A stretch of DNA of 64,000 nucleotides from Roseivivax lentus (GTDB lineage: Bacteria; Pseudomonadota; Alphaproteobacteria; Rhodobacterales; Rhodobacteraceae): NCBI RefSeq assembly GCF_900156805.1, contig NZ_FTOQ01000001.1, positions 718,365 through 782,364 of the forward strand. The letters are read 5' to 3'. This document shows positions 52,979 to 62,483 of this stretch, piece by piece (the stretch's first letter is position 1; every line of letters starts with the position of its first letter). The notes under the pieces were generated by a model. The model did no database searches, was not told the origin of the DNA, and saw only the letters and a program-made list of their open reading frames with translations. The position numbers were made by a program, and so were the translations under genes.

Positions 52979-55819
52979 ATGAATCAGAGGGCTACGTTGA
53001 AACTCGGTGGATGCTCCTTTGACCCGATGACAAGCGAGTTGTTCGGTTCAGACGGTCAGCCTCGTCCGCTACGTGCACAATCAGCTCAGGTTCTTGCCGT
53101 CCTCGCAGCACATCCGAATGAGGTCGTCAGTAAGGAAGACCTGTTCGAGGCAGTTTGGCAGGATTTGAGTGTGACGGATGACAGTCTGACTCAATGCATT
53201 GGCGACATTCGCAAGGCGATCGGGGATACAGACCGCACCATTCTGCGTGCAATACCCAAAAAGGGGTATCAACTTATCGCGGTCCGTACCCTGTCGCTGA
53301 ACGGTGATGGTGTGCCTTTTCAAGGGCGCGGGCGGCTCTGGACGGCAGTCGGCGGCGTCGTAGCGTTCGCCCTAATTGTCGTCGTTCTGCTGGGCGTGTG
53401 GCGCATGCAACAGGCTGACCAGGCGGTTCAGTCCAGCGGACCCAAGGCATCCATTACTGTTCTGCCCTTCGCGGACCTGTCGCCGGATCGCGACCTTGGG
53501 CATTTCGCGGACGGAATGACCGAAGACCTGATCACCGATCTCGCACGCTGGAAGGAGTTTCAGGTCACCGCACGGAACTCTGCCATGACCTACAAGGACC
53601 AGCCAATCGACGTCCGTCAGGTCGCGCAAGACATGAACACGCGCTATGTGCTGCAGGGTAGCGTGCGGCGGTTTGGCGACGAGATGCGGATCACAGCCCA
53701 GTTGATCGACGGTGAAACCGGAAACCACGTCTGGGCCGAGCGGTTCGAGGAAACGGACGATGATGTGTTGGCCCTGCAGGACAGTGTCATCGGTAGGATT
53801 GTCCAGTCGCTGATTGGCAATCACGGCGTCGTGCGCGAGGACGAATACGCAAAGACCTGGGCCAGGGCAGAAGCCGATCTGGACGAATACGATTACTATT
53901 TGCGTGGTCACGCACTGTTCTACCGGTTCACGCCAGAGGACAACGAAAAGGCCATCGAAATCTGGAAAGAAGGGCTTGCGCGGCACCCAGACTCTGGTTT
54001 GCTGAAAATCAAGCTCGGCTGGGGGCATCTGGCGGAGCTGATTTGGTATTCCACAGACACTCCGCACACCCTCGAAACCGTTCATGATCTGGTTCGGCAA
54101 GGTATGTCCGACCCCAGTTTGCCGCCTGCAGGACATCGGTTTGGACTGTGGTTGCTTGCCGAGGTTCAGGCGCAGATGGGGGACCGCTCGGGGGTTGTCG
54201 AAACAGTTCAGGACGTCGTTGACGCCTACCCGTTCGATACCGAAGGCCTCATGATCATGGTCGGCCCGACGACAGCCGTAGGGGACTACGCCTTTGCCGA
54301 GGAGTTGGCGTCCAGAGCCTCGGGTCTTGGGTATCGCCTCGACCCTCCCGATTACACTGATGTTGGCACCCTGCGATACGCCCAGGGCGATTGCGCGCGG
54401 GCGATCCCGCTGCTTGAAAAGGCCCTCATGACGGATGTCGCGACACTGCTCTTGGCGGGCTGCTATGCCGAGGTCGACCGGGTAGGTGACGCGCAGCGGC
54501 TGCTCGCAAAGTCATCGGCCGACCATGGGATTATTGCGCCGGAGGACTTCCCCGCGGAGTTCCGCTCCACGCCGGGTGTCGCAGAGAGGTTGACCGCGCA
54601 ACTGGCCAAAGTCGGCTGGCCAGCGCCCCCGCGCGAGAACCCCTCGATCATCGTCCTGCCTTTCCGTGACCTGTCGCCTGATACGTCGCTGGCTCATTTC
54701 GCCGACGGGATGACCGAAGACCTGATCACCGGTTTGTCGCGCTGGAGAGACTTTCAGGTCGTAGATCGGATGACGGCCATGAGTTTTCGTGACTCAGGTC
54801 TGAGCATCGCCGAAATCGCCGGGCGTACCCAATCCCAGTACGCTCTCGAAGGCTCGATAAGGCGGCTTGGCGATGTCATTCGGATCACCGCTCAGCTTGT
54901 GGACGCCGAAACGGGCCGCAATGTCTGGGCGCAGCGCTATGACGAAACTGAGGCGGACATTCTGGCGATGCACAACGGCATCTTCGACCGGATCGAGCGC
55001 AGTCTTATCGGGACGATGGGGGTCGTCCACACGGCGGAGTTCCGCAAAAGCTGGGCACGCAGTCCAATGCGTCTGGACGAGTATGACTATGTCTTGCGCG
55101 GGCACTCCCTGTTTTATGAGTTCACACCCGATGACATGGTGCACGCCCTGCAGATATGGGACGAAGGGCAGGACCGCTTCCCTGATTCCAGTTATCTGAA
55201 AATCAAGCGGGCCTGGGGGCAGTATCTCTGTAACGTCCTCTACTGCTCTGAAGGCCCGTTCGATTACAAAGGGATCGCGGACCTGCTCGAGGAGGGCCTC
55301 GCTGATCCTATGCTCCTCGCGATGGGAAAACGTCATGGCTCATGGCTGCGCATCGCGCTCGCCGCAGTCCGAGGAGATGCTGACACAGCAAGCCAGACGG
55401 CCATTGAGTTGGCAGCGCTTTACCCTTCGGACGTGGAAGGGCTGCTTCTGGCCGCTCAATACACGGCCAGAGCTGGCGCTGTCGGTACGGCCCAAAAGAT
55501 GGTCGAACTCGCGGGGCCTCTGAAACAGAGACCGATGCCCTACTTCTACTTCGATGCTGCGTTTGTTCATTTCATCCTGGATGATTGTGAGGCGGCGCGG
55601 CCCTTCCTCTCCGCCGGTCCTTTCCCTGCGGACGGGTTGATGCGCGCGGCCTGTTACATCGAGTTCGGAGAGATTGACCGCGCTCGCAGGGAGCTTGACC
55701 GGGTCAGAGAAAAGTTCGGACTGCGGAACCTCGACACACCGCTGCTCGATTTCCTCTATTTGCCGGACGTCCAGGCCCGGCTGGAGGCAACGCTTGCCCA
55801 AGTCGGATGGCCGGAATGA
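52979..55819 (+). CDS. Membrane-anchored CadC-like regulator with tandemly duplicated TolB_N/FlgO-like plus TPR sensor
   Basis: The 946-residue protein has an OmpR-type winged helix (LRAQSAQVLAVLAAHPNEVVSKEDLFEAVWQDLSVTDDSLTQCIGDIRKAIGD, about residues 30-85), one membrane segment (WTAVGGVVAFALIVVVLLGVW, about 121-141) and a periplasmic part built of two copies of the same unit. Copy 1 starts ITVLPFADLSPDRDLGHFADG near residue 159, copy 2 IIVLPFRDLSPDTSLAHFADG near residue 557, each followed by GSVRR/GSIRR-RITAQL, DEYDYYLRGH/DEYDYVLRGH and TPR-like helices ending VGWP. The period is about 398 residues. Related proteins carry one unit. It should bind DNA from the membrane and sense an unknown periplasmic signal. 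Confidence 0.85.
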   Translation: MNQRATLKLGGCSFDPMTSELFGSDGQPRPLRAQSAQVLAVLAAHPNEVVSKEDLFEAVWQDLSVTDDSLTQCIGDIRKAIGDTDRTILRAIPKKGYQLIAVRTLSLNGDGVPFQGRGRLWTAVGGVVAFALIVVVLLGVWRMQQADQAVQSSGPKASITVLPFADLSPDRDLGHFADGMTEDLITDLARWKEFQVTARNSAMTYKDQPIDVRQVAQDMNTRYVLQGSVRRFGDEMRITAQLIDGETGNHVWAERFEETDDDVLALQDSVIGRIVQSLIGNHGVVREDEYAKTWARAEADLDEYDYYLRGHALFYRFTPEDNEKAIEIWKEGLARHPDSGLLKIKLGWGHLAELIWYSTDTPHTLETVHDLVRQGMSDPSLPPAGHRFGLWLLAEVQAQMGDRSGVVETVQDVVDAYPFDTEGLMIMVGPTTAVGDYAFAEELASRASGLGYRLDPPDYTDVGTLRYAQGDCARAIPLLEKALMTDVATLLLAGCYAEVDRVGDAQRLLAKSSADHGIIAPEDFPAEFRSTPGVAERLTAQLAKVGWPAPPRENPSIIVLPFRDLSPDTSLAHFADGMTEDLITGLSRWRDFQVVDRMTAMSFRDSGLSIAEIAGRTQSQYALEGSIRRLGDVIRITAQLVDAETGRNVWAQRYDETEADILAMHNGIFDRIERSLIGTMGVVHTAEFRKSWARSPMRLDEYDYVLRGHSLFYEFTPDDMVHALQIWDEGQDRFPDSSYLKIKRAWGQYLCNVLYCSEGPFDYKGIADLLEEGLADPMLLAMGKRHGSWLRIALAAVRGDADTASQTAIELAALYPSDVEGLLLAAQYTARAGAVGTAQKMVELAGPLKQRPMPYFYFDAAFVHFILDDCEAARPFLSAGPFPADGLMRAACYIEFGEIDRARRELDRVREKFGLRNLDTPLLDFLYLPDVQARLEATLAQVGWPE

Positions 55820-56453
55820 TGTCTCGAACGCACGCACCTTTGAAGACGCTGCCTTGATTGGCTTTGTGCGACCGTTCAGCGGAGTGCGAAAACGGCAATT
55901 GGTACGCATGAAGCTAATTTGCACTTTGCCCCCACAAAAGGGATGCGATCGTTGCTAATGTGGCGCTTGCGGCGAATGACAGGTTTGGCGACGCCGCACA
56001 GCGGCGCATGCGGCTTTGAGAAACGGCAGCTAAGGGCCGTACGCGTCCTTGGTTACTTGGGCGGGAACCGGACCTCCTCAGCATTTTTTTATAAGGTCTG
56101 TTAAGCGGAAAAATACAATGTCTTGATCTCCGCGCGTGGGCCTGTTGAACCGCCCCCTTGCCTCATCTGCCCAAAAGTTAGGGCCGGATAGATTTGCCAC
56201 TAAGGCTTGTTTCAGATCCGCGCCAAGGCCAGGGAACAGGTGGCGCTCTGCGAGAAGCCACACTCGACATTTTGGAGAATAGCTTTCGCCAATGAGCGTC
56301 GGCCAAAAAGTGGTCTATCACTTGTTGACTGACGTTCCTAATATTCGACGGGACAGCCCGACTCCATCAGATTTTGAAGGGCTCGCATGCACCTGATCGG
56401 CATTTGAGCCCATCTTTCAGAGGATATCGTGCCAACAGGGTGGGTATCGCGAT
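55820..56453. other. Gap of about 630 bases without a confident gene
   Basis: Two ACGGCA-containing stretches (about 55890-55905 and 56020-56045) and a low-complexity C/T block are present. A 61-codon minus frame (56078-56263, with RPTRGDQDIVFF) may be a decayed fragment but has no clear start. Confidence 0.4.
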
Positions 56454-57815
56454 TCAGAACCTATTCGTGGTCAAGTAAGCCAGCAGTCCCAAAGCATCCC
56501 GAAGCTCGGTGCGCGAAATCTGACCACCCAAGCACACACGCAAACTCTCCGACGGCGCTCCGCTGACGGTGAAGGCATCGGACGGCATGATCCCGACACC
56601 GGTGCCCGCCATTCGGCCAATGACATCCGCTCGGCTGATCCCCTCGCGCAGGCGAAGCCAGATATTGAAGGCGTGGCGCTCGGATTCGTACTCCGATTGG
56701 GCCAGCACCTGCGATGCGATGGCCTGCCGCGCCAGCGTCTCCTCCCGGATAAAGCGGCGTATCTGGTCGGCGGTGCCGTCGGTGATCCAGCGCGTGGCCA
56801 ACGCCATCATCAGCGGCGACGGCATTACCGAGACCAGGCGTAACTGGTGTGCCAACTCGCGCGCCGCCAAGCTGTTGGGCGCGACTGTGTAGGCCAGGCG
56901 CAGGCCAGCGCCGATGCATTTGGCGAGGCCCCCGATGTGCCAAACCAGATCCGGAGCGAAACTCGCGAGCGGCGCAGGCGGATGCGGCGGAATGAAGCCA
57001 TAGGCGTCGTCCTCGATCAACGGCAGCTTGTGCGCGATCAGGACCTCCGCGATTTGCTCCCGCCGCGCCAGCGAGATCGTGCGCGTCGTGGGGTTCTGCA
57101 GCGTCGGGTTGAGATAAAGCGCCTTGGGACCATTCTGGACGATCGCGGCATCAAGCGCGTCCGGATCGATGCCCTCGGCATCGCCCGGCAGCCCCACAAG
57201 CCGCAGACCGAGCCGGCCAGCAATCCCGCGAAACCCTGGATAGGTCACGTCCTCGCAGAGTAACGTGTCCCCGGTACGTGCCAGCCCGGTCAGGATAGCC
57301 AGTATGGTCGGATGCGCGCCTGGTGTGACCGCGATGCGGTCGAGTGAAGGCACAAGACCACGGAGCGACAACCATGAGGACGCGGCCTCCTTGTCGATCT
57401 GCCCGCCGGTTGCCGATTGGTAGCGAAGAAGATCGATAAGATTCGCCGATACAGTTTGCAGACCGTCCTGCATCCGAGCGAGCAGAACCGGATCGTCGGG
57501 CTCGGGCGGCAGGTTCATGGTCAGATCGACATCGGCCTGCCTGCGGAATTCGCGCTGCCGCGTATCGGCGGGTGATTGAGCCACGAAGGTCCCACGCCCC
57601 ACATGACTATCGATCAGGCCGCGCCGCTGCGCCTCCGCATAGCCGCGAGAGACGGTGGTGAAGTCGATGCCCAGCCGCTCTGCCAAGCGCCGCTGTGGCG
57701 GCAGCCGGTCCCCGCGCGACAGCGTGCCGTCGGCGATCCCTTCGGCGATTGCATCTGCCAGTTGCAGGTAACGTGCGACGCCTCCGCGGCGCAGGATTGG
57801 GGACCATTCTTGCAT
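56454..57815 (-). CDS. MocR-type GntR/aminotransferase-fold transcriptional regulator
   Basis: The 453-residue protein has a GntR winged helix (LQLADAIAEGIADGTLSRGDRLPPQRRLAERLGIDFTTVSRGYAEAQRRGLIDSHVGRGTFV, about residues 17-80) and a class I aminotransferase-like domain with NPTLQNPTTRTISL near 235, EDDAYGFIPP near 268 and the PLP lysine in HIGGLAKCIGAGLRLAYT (about K299). MocR proteins respond to amino acid or PLP-related ligands. It is divergent from the Nit1C cluster across 254 bases, so it is the likely local regulator of that cluster. Confidence 0.9.
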   Translation of the reverse strand: MQEWSPILRRGGVARYLQLADAIAEGIADGTLSRGDRLPPQRRLAERLGIDFTTVSRGYAEAQRRGLIDSHVGRGTFVAQSPADTRQREFRRQADVDLTMNLPPEPDDPVLLARMQDGLQTVSANLIDLLRYQSATGGQIDKEAASSWLSLRGLVPSLDRIAVTPGAHPTILAILTGLARTGDTLLCEDVTYPGFRGIAGRLGLRLVGLPGDAEGIDPDALDAAIVQNGPKALYLNPTLQNPTTRTISLARREQIAEVLIAHKLPLIEDDAYGFIPPHPPAPLASFAPDLVWHIGGLAKCIGAGLRLAYTVAPNSLAARELAHQLRLVSVMPSPLMMALATRWITDGTADQIRRFIREETLARQAIASQVLAQSEYESERHAFNIWLRLREGISRADVIGRMAGTGVGIMPSDAFTVSGAPSESLRVCLGGQISRTELRDALGLLAYLTTNRF

Positions 57816-58069
57816 GTCATCTGATTACAATCGATTCGTGCCAGATTGAAGCACTTTGTATGGATAATTCTGATCGACCCGCGATGAAAACTTCAAAAAC
57901 TGCTAAATTTTGCAACTGAATCGCGTTAACCTGCCGCCAAATAGGCGCTGATATTAGAGCTGCTGACAAAATTGTATGCATAAATGAACTGCAATTTGAT
58001 TGCATCATTTACGTTGCGCAGGGTGACCTCACGAAATCATCCCGGCGAAACGGCAATCGGAGGAAGCGC
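57816..58069. promoter_or_regulatory. Divergent MocR/nit promoter region
   Basis: The 254 bases are AT-rich. TGCAAT-TTG-ATTGCA (57990-58004) is a perfect inverted repeat and an ATTGTATGCAT motif (about 57970-57981) lies just upstream, so repeated TGCAT/TGCAA words may be MocR sites. CTGACA near 57962 is a possible -35 element. Confidence 0.5.
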
Positions 58070-58552
58070 ATGCCTGCAGTCACCATGGAAAAGCACAAGG
58101 ACGGAGATTTCTTCGTCGATTACGAAGACAAGGTATTCGAGGACGTTAAGGCCGAAGAAGGTCAGAAGGCCCTCGTGACCTTCCACACCGTCGCCTTTGA
58201 GGGCTCGATCGGCCTGGTGAATATCCTCAACGCGATCCGACTCAACCGGAAGGGCTATGAGACCTCGATCCTGCTATATGGCCCCGGTGTCACGCTCGGC
58301 ATCCAGCGCGGTTTCCCGACACTCGGCGATGCGGCCTTTCCGGGCCACCAGAACTTCGCCGACAACCTCAAGAAGTTCATGTCCGAAGGCGGCAAGGTCT
58401 ATGCCTGCCGCTTCGCGCTGCAGGCGCTTTACGGCCATGGCGAGCCGTCGCTGCTGGAGGGGATCATTCCGATAGCGCCGCAGGACGTGCTCGATCTCAA
58501 GCTGATCCATGTGCGCGACAATGCCGTCATCGTCGATACCTGGACGCTCTGA
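58070..58552 (+). CDS. nitB: Nit1C protein B, MSMEG_0572/Sll0783 family
   Basis: The 160-residue protein ([20 protein letters not shown]) starts behind GGAGGAAG. Its [41 protein letters not shown] core (about residues 38-78) and [22 protein letters not shown] region have a DsrE-like sulfur-relay look. It opens all known Nit1C clusters and is nitrogen-starvation responsive in the cyanobacterial version. Its biochemical role is not known. Confidence 0.88.
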   Translation: MPAVTMEKHKDGDFFVDYEDKVFEDVKAEEGQKALVTFHTVAFEGSIGLVNILNAIRLNRKGYETSILLYGPGVTLGIQRGFPTLGDAAFPGHQNFADNLKKFMSEGGKVYACRFALQALYGHGEPSLLEGIIPIAPQDVLDLKLIHVRDNAVIVDTWTL

Positions 58553-58604
58553 TCGCTGCCCGCCGGGGCCGCCACAGGCCCCGGCCCCAATTCTCGGAGG
58601 TTTC

Positions 58605-59570
58605 ATGTCCCGCATCGTCAAGGCGGCCGCCGTCCAGATCGCACCCGATCTGACCAGTCGTGACAAGACCCTCGCAAGGGTCCTCGACGCCATCGACGAG
58701 GCCGCGGGCAATGGTGCCGATCTTGTCGTCTTTCCCGAAACCTTCGTGCCCTATTATCCGTATTTCTCGTTCGTGCTGCCACCTGTACAGCAGGGCAAAC
58801 CGCATCTCGCGCTCTATGAGCAGGCCGTGACCGTCCCCTCGGAAGAGACCCGCCGCGTGGCGAAACGCTGCGCCCATCACGGCGTCGTCGCCGTTCTGGG
58901 CATCAATGAGCGGGATCACGGTTCGCTCTACAATGCGCAACTGATCTTCGACGCCGACGGCACGCTGAGGCTAAAACGGCGCAAGATCACGCCGACCTAC
59001 CATGAACGAATGGTCTGGGGGCAGGGAGACGGCTCCGGCCTGAAGGTGGTCGACACGCGTGTCGGTCGTCTCGGCGCGCTGGCCTGCTGGGAGCATTACA
59101 ACCCGCTTGCCCGCTATGCGCTTATGACACAGCACGAGGAAATCCACGCCGCGCAATTCCCCGGAAGTCTTGTCGGCCCGATTTTCGCAGAACAGATCGA
59201 GGTCACCATGCGCCACCACGCGCTGGAGGCTGGCTGCTTTGTCGTAAACGCCACCGGATGGCTGACCGAGGATCAGATTGCCTCCGTCACCGACGATGTC
59301 GCCCTGCAAAAGGGCCTGCGCGGCGGGTGCATGACCTGCATCATCACACCCGAAGGCCGCCATGCTGTACCGCCCCTGACCGAGGGCGAAGGCATACTTT
59401 ATGCCGACCTCGACATGGCGCTGGTGACCAAGCGCAAGCGCATGATGGATTCCGTCGGCCATTATGCTCGGCCCGAGCTTTTGGCGCTGCGCCACGACCC
59501 GTCGCCCATGGCGACACGCCACATGACTGCCCCCGAGGTGCCCTTCCCATCCATCCCGCTGGAGGACTGA
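58605..59570 (+). CDS. nitC: Nit1C nitrilase
   Basis: The 321-residue nitrilase ([16 protein letters not shown]) starts after CGGAGG. The catalytic triad is E45 in [15 protein letters not shown]127 in [21 protein letters not shown] and C161 in [16 protein letters not shown]. Length and motifs match nitrilase 1 of Nit1C clusters. It hydrolyses nitriles to carboxylic acids and ammonia; the cluster-specific substrate is thought to be linked to cyanide. Confidence 0.95.
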   Translation: MSRIVKAAAVQIAPDLTSRDKTLARVLDAIDEAAGNGADLVVFPETFVPYYPYFSFVLPPVQQGKPHLALYEQAVTVPSEETRRVAKRCAHHGVVAVLGINERDHGSLYNAQLIFDADGTLRLKRRKITPTYHERMVWGQGDGSGLKVVDTRVGRLGALACWEHYNPLARYALMTQHEEIHAAQFPGSLVGPIFAEQIEVTMRHHALEAGCFVVNATGWLTEDQIASVTDDVALQKGLRGGCMTCIITPEGRHAVPPLTEGEGILYADLDMALVTKRKRMMDSVGHYARPELLALRHDPSPMATRHMTAPEVPFPSIPLED

Positions 59571-59574
59571 CCCA

Positions 59575-60693
59575 ATGCCAGATACCGGCTCCGTCATCAC
59601 CGACCTGCAAACCCGCGGCATGCGGATGATCGACCCGCGCGCAGGCGCAGACAGCCGCCGTGGCGGTGCGGGCCCTACCGACCACAAGGCGGTCACCATC
59701 GACGGGCTGACCGTGATGATCCCTGTCCACACCCATGCCGCCTTCGACAGCCCCTATATCGTCGACGCGCCCGATGCCGAGGGCCGCGCGCGCGTCACGC
59801 GGGACGGTGCGTTTTTCGCCGAGATCAGTTTCCCAAAACGCCCGAGCTTCCTGGACCTCGCCACTGCGGATGGCATCCCCTACGGCCATATCGCACAGCT
59901 TCATGCGAAAGACGTTCTGGCCACGACCGTGCTGCAGACCTGCATCCGTTACGAGAGCCGCAAAAAGACCTGTAAATTCTGCGCCATCGGCCAAAGCCTC
60001 GCGGCTGGGCGGACCATCGCACACAAGACCCCCGCACAGCTGGGCGAGGTTGCGGCGGCTGCCGTCAAACTCGATGGCGTGAAGCACATGGTCATGACCA
60101 CCGGAACCCCTGCGGGCAAGGACCGCGGCGCGCAGGTGCTCACAGATAGCGCCGAGGCGATCCGCGCCGCCGTCGACCTGCCGCTGCAGGCACAGTGCGA
60201 GCCGCCCGAAGACGATGCCTGGCACCGGCGCATGAAGGATGCCGGGATCGACAGCCTCGGCATGCATCTCGAGGTCGTCACGCCCGAGCTGCGCGCCGAA
60301 ATCATGCCCGGCAAAGCGCAGGTCCCGCTGGAGAAATATTTCGACAGTTTCGCCGCCGCCGTCGACGTCTTCGGCTGGGGCCAGGTCTCGACCTATATCC
60401 TCGCGGGTCTGGGCGATACGCCGGACGCGATCCTGGAGATGTCCGAGCGGCTGACGGCGATGGGCGTCTATCCGTTCGTGGTGCCGTTCGTTCCGGTCTC
60501 TGGCACGCCGCTGGAAAGCCATGCTGCGCCGACCCCGGCGTTCATGCACAAACTCCTGCCGCCCTTGGCCGCAATGATCCGCAAGGCCGGAATGAGCGCA
60601 GAGGATATCAAGGCCGGTTGCGGACGCTGCGGCGCATGTTCCGCGCTCTCCGCCTTCGAGAAATTCGTGCCGAAAGAGAAAGCGCTCGCATGA
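59575..60693 (+). CDS. nitD: Nit1C radical SAM protein, MSMEG_0568 family
   Basis: The 372-residue protein (MPDTGSVITDLQTRGMRMID) starts four bases after the nitrilase stop. The radical SAM cysteines are in CIRYESRKKTCKFCAIGQ (about residues 122-139), an unusual C-x9-C-x2-C spacing if all three bind the cluster. Later HMVMTTGTP and QCEPPEDD fit the SAM-binding barrel, and the C-terminus adds CGRCGACSAL, a possible second cluster site. The product is not known. Confidence 0.92.
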   Translation: MPDTGSVITDLQTRGMRMIDPRAGADSRRGGAGPTDHKAVTIDGLTVMIPVHTHAAFDSPYIVDAPDAEGRARVTRDGAFFAEISFPKRPSFLDLATADGIPYGHIAQLHAKDVLATTVLQTCIRYESRKKTCKFCAIGQSLAAGRTIAHKTPAQLGEVAAAAVKLDGVKHMVMTTGTPAGKDRGAQVLTDSAEAIRAAVDLPLQAQCEPPEDDAWHRRMKDAGIDSLGMHLEVVTPELRAEIMPGKAQVPLEKYFDSFAAAVDVFGWGQVSTYILAGLGDTPDAILEMSERLTAMGVYPFVVPFVPVSGTPLESHAAPTPAFMHKLLPPLAAMIRKAGMSAEDIKAGCGRCGACSALSAFEKFVPKEKALA

Positions 60694-61235
60694 TCATCGA
60701 AAAGCCCCAGGCCTTCGTCGCACCTGAATTCCTGATCCGCCAGGCGACGCAGCCTTGGGAAATCGGCGGCGCGGCGTCGCTCAGGCACCGCACCTTCGTG
60801 TCCGAACAGGGCATCTTCGCCGATCACGACCGCGACGAGATCGACAAGATCGCGCTGCCGCTGGTGGCTATCTCTACCATCGCGTCCGAGGCCGACGAGG
60901 TCGTTGGCACGGTGCGTATCCACGAAGCCGATCCGGATGTCTGGTGGGGCTCGCGCCTTGCGGTGGCCCCGGGCTACCGGCGCGTCGGGCGGCTCGGCAC
61001 CGAGCTGATCCGACTGGCTGTCGGCACCGCCCATGCGCGCGGAGCCAAGCTGTTCCTCGCCTATGTGCAGATGCAGAACGTGCCGCTCTTTGAAAAGCTC
61101 GATTGGGAGGGGCTTGGCGCGCAGGATCTGCATGGCCACCCGCATATGAAGATGCGCGCCGACCTGTCGGCCTATCCCGCGATTGAGGACCCGACGCGCG
61201 GCTGGATGGCATTGACGTGGCGGCGGGCCGCATGA
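60690..61235 (+). CDS. nitE: Nit1C GNAT acetyltransferase, MSMEG_0567/Sll0786 family
   Basis: The 181-residue acetyltransferase overlaps nitD by ATGA. VVGTVRIHEAD near residue 71 and the acetyl-CoA loop WWGSRLAVAPGYRRVGRLGTELIRLAVGTAHARGA (about residues 85-119) are typical, and FLAYVQMQNVPLFEKLDWE closes the domain. Its substrate is unknown but it is fixed in Nit1C clusters. Confidence 0.9.
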   Translation: MIIEKPQAFVAPEFLIRQATQPWEIGGAASLRHRTFVSEQGIFADHDRDEIDKIALPLVAISTIASEADEVVGTVRIHEADPDVWWGSRLAVAPGYRRVGRLGTELIRLAVGTAHARGAKLFLAYVQMQNVPLFEKLDWEGLGAQDLHGHPHMKMRADLSAYPAIEDPTRGWMALTWRRAA

Positions 61236-62212
61236 TCGACGTTGCTGCTCTTGCCGCAGATCTGGCCGCGCATCCCAACGTCACCGGCAAGCGCGACATT
61301 GACGTCGTCTGCGGCGCGCTGGGTCTGAGCCAGAACAGTCCAGGCCGCCCCGGCGACGATGCCGCCGCGCTGCCGGACAGCGACGGCTGGCAGCTGGTCG
61401 CGACAGAGGGCTTTATGAACGAGTTCGTGGCGGATGCGCCCTGGTTCGCAGGCTGGTGCGCCGTCATGGTGAACCTGTCAGACATCGCGGCGATGGGCGG
61501 ACGCGCCTCGGCGCTGACCAATGCACTCTGGGCGCAGGGCCCGGAACAGGCCGCCGAGATCCTGCGCGGTATGGCCGAGGCCAGCGCGACTTATGGCGTG
61601 CCCATCGTCGGGGGCCATTCCAATCTGCGCACGGACCGCGCGCAACTCGCCGCGACCATGCAGGGCCGCGCAAAGGCCCTGATCACCAGCTTCGACGCCA
61701 CGCCGGGCGACGTGCTGATCGCGGCGGTCGATCTGCGCGGGCGCTATCCCGGCGAGAGCGACAATTTCGCGGCGTTCCTCGGTGCGCCGGCTCAGCGCTT
61801 GCGCGGCGATCTCGAACTGTTGCCAGAGCTTGCCGAGGCAGGGCTTGTCCACGCGGGCAAGGATATCAGCCAGGGCGGCATCGCGGGCACGGCCCTGATG
61901 CTGGCCGAATGCTCGGGCTGCGGGATAGAGGTCGATGTCGCCGCGATCCCGCGTCCCGAAGGCACGGATCTCGCGCGCTGGATGCGCACCTTTCCCAGCT
62001 TCGGCTTTCTGCTGACCGCCAAACCCGCAGATGCGCCCGCGATCTGCGCGCGATTCGCTGCACGTGACATCGCCTCCGCCGAGATCGGTCGCATCACATT
62101 CGGCAGCGCCGTCACCTTGTGCGACGGAGCTGCGCGTGCCCCGCTCTGGGACCATGCGGCAAAGCCCTATCTGGGCCTCGCCCCCACCGCAAAGGATCCG
62201 ATCGATGCCTGA
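61232..62212 (+). CDS. nitF: Nit1C AIR synthase-like protein, Sll0787 family
   Basis: The 326-residue protein (MIDVAALAADLAAHPNVTGK) starts by an ATGA overlap. It is a PurM/AIR-synthase-like ATP-binding protein: GDDAAALPD near residue 45, MVNLSDIAAMGGRASALTNALW near residue 83, VGGHSNLRTDR near residue 128 and AGKDISQGGIAGTALMLAE near residue 208. These proteins phosphorylate or dehydrate amide-type substrates; the specific step is not known. Confidence 0.9.
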   Translation: MIDVAALAADLAAHPNVTGKRDIDVVCGALGLSQNSPGRPGDDAAALPDSDGWQLVATEGFMNEFVADAPWFAGWCAVMVNLSDIAAMGGRASALTNALWAQGPEQAAEILRGMAEASATYGVPIVGGHSNLRTDRAQLAATMQGRAKALITSFDATPGDVLIAAVDLRGRYPGESDNFAAFLGAPAQRLRGDLELLPELAEAGLVHAGKDISQGGIAGTALMLAECSGCGIEVDVAAIPRPEGTDLARWMRTFPSFGFLLTAKPADAPAICARFAARDIASAEIGRITFGSAVTLCDGAARAPLWDHAAKPYLGLAPTAKDPIDA

Positions 62213-62483
62213 AGTGACCTTCCGCCTGCGCTGGCCCGACGGGTCGGAGGACAACTGCTATTCGCCTTCGACGGCGATCCGCGAACACCTGAAACCTGGC
62301 GAGTCTTATCCATTGGCGGACTTCATGGACCGCGCCCTTCATGGCCTCGATCGGGCCGCACAGCGCGTCGAGGCCAAATTCGGCTTCCGCTGCAGCTCCG
62401 CCGATGCACAGGCTGCGCAGATCAAATCCCGCGCCGCCGCCTTTTCCCCCGAGGAGACGATCACATGCCTATCCATGACCTGA
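62205..62483 (+). CDS. nitG: Nit1C small protein, MSMEG_0570 family
   Basis: The 92-residue protein (MPEVTFRLRWPDGSEDNCYSPSTAI) overlaps nitF by 8 bases and nitH by 19. FRLRWPDGSEDNCYSPSTAIREHL (about residues 6-29) is the family's signature. Its role is unknown; constant position suggests a subunit or partner of the flavoprotein. Confidence 0.88.
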   Translation: MPEVTFRLRWPDGSEDNCYSPSTAIREHLKPGESYPLADFMDRALHGLDRAAQRVEAKFGFRCSSADAQAAQIKSRAAAFSPEETITCLSMT

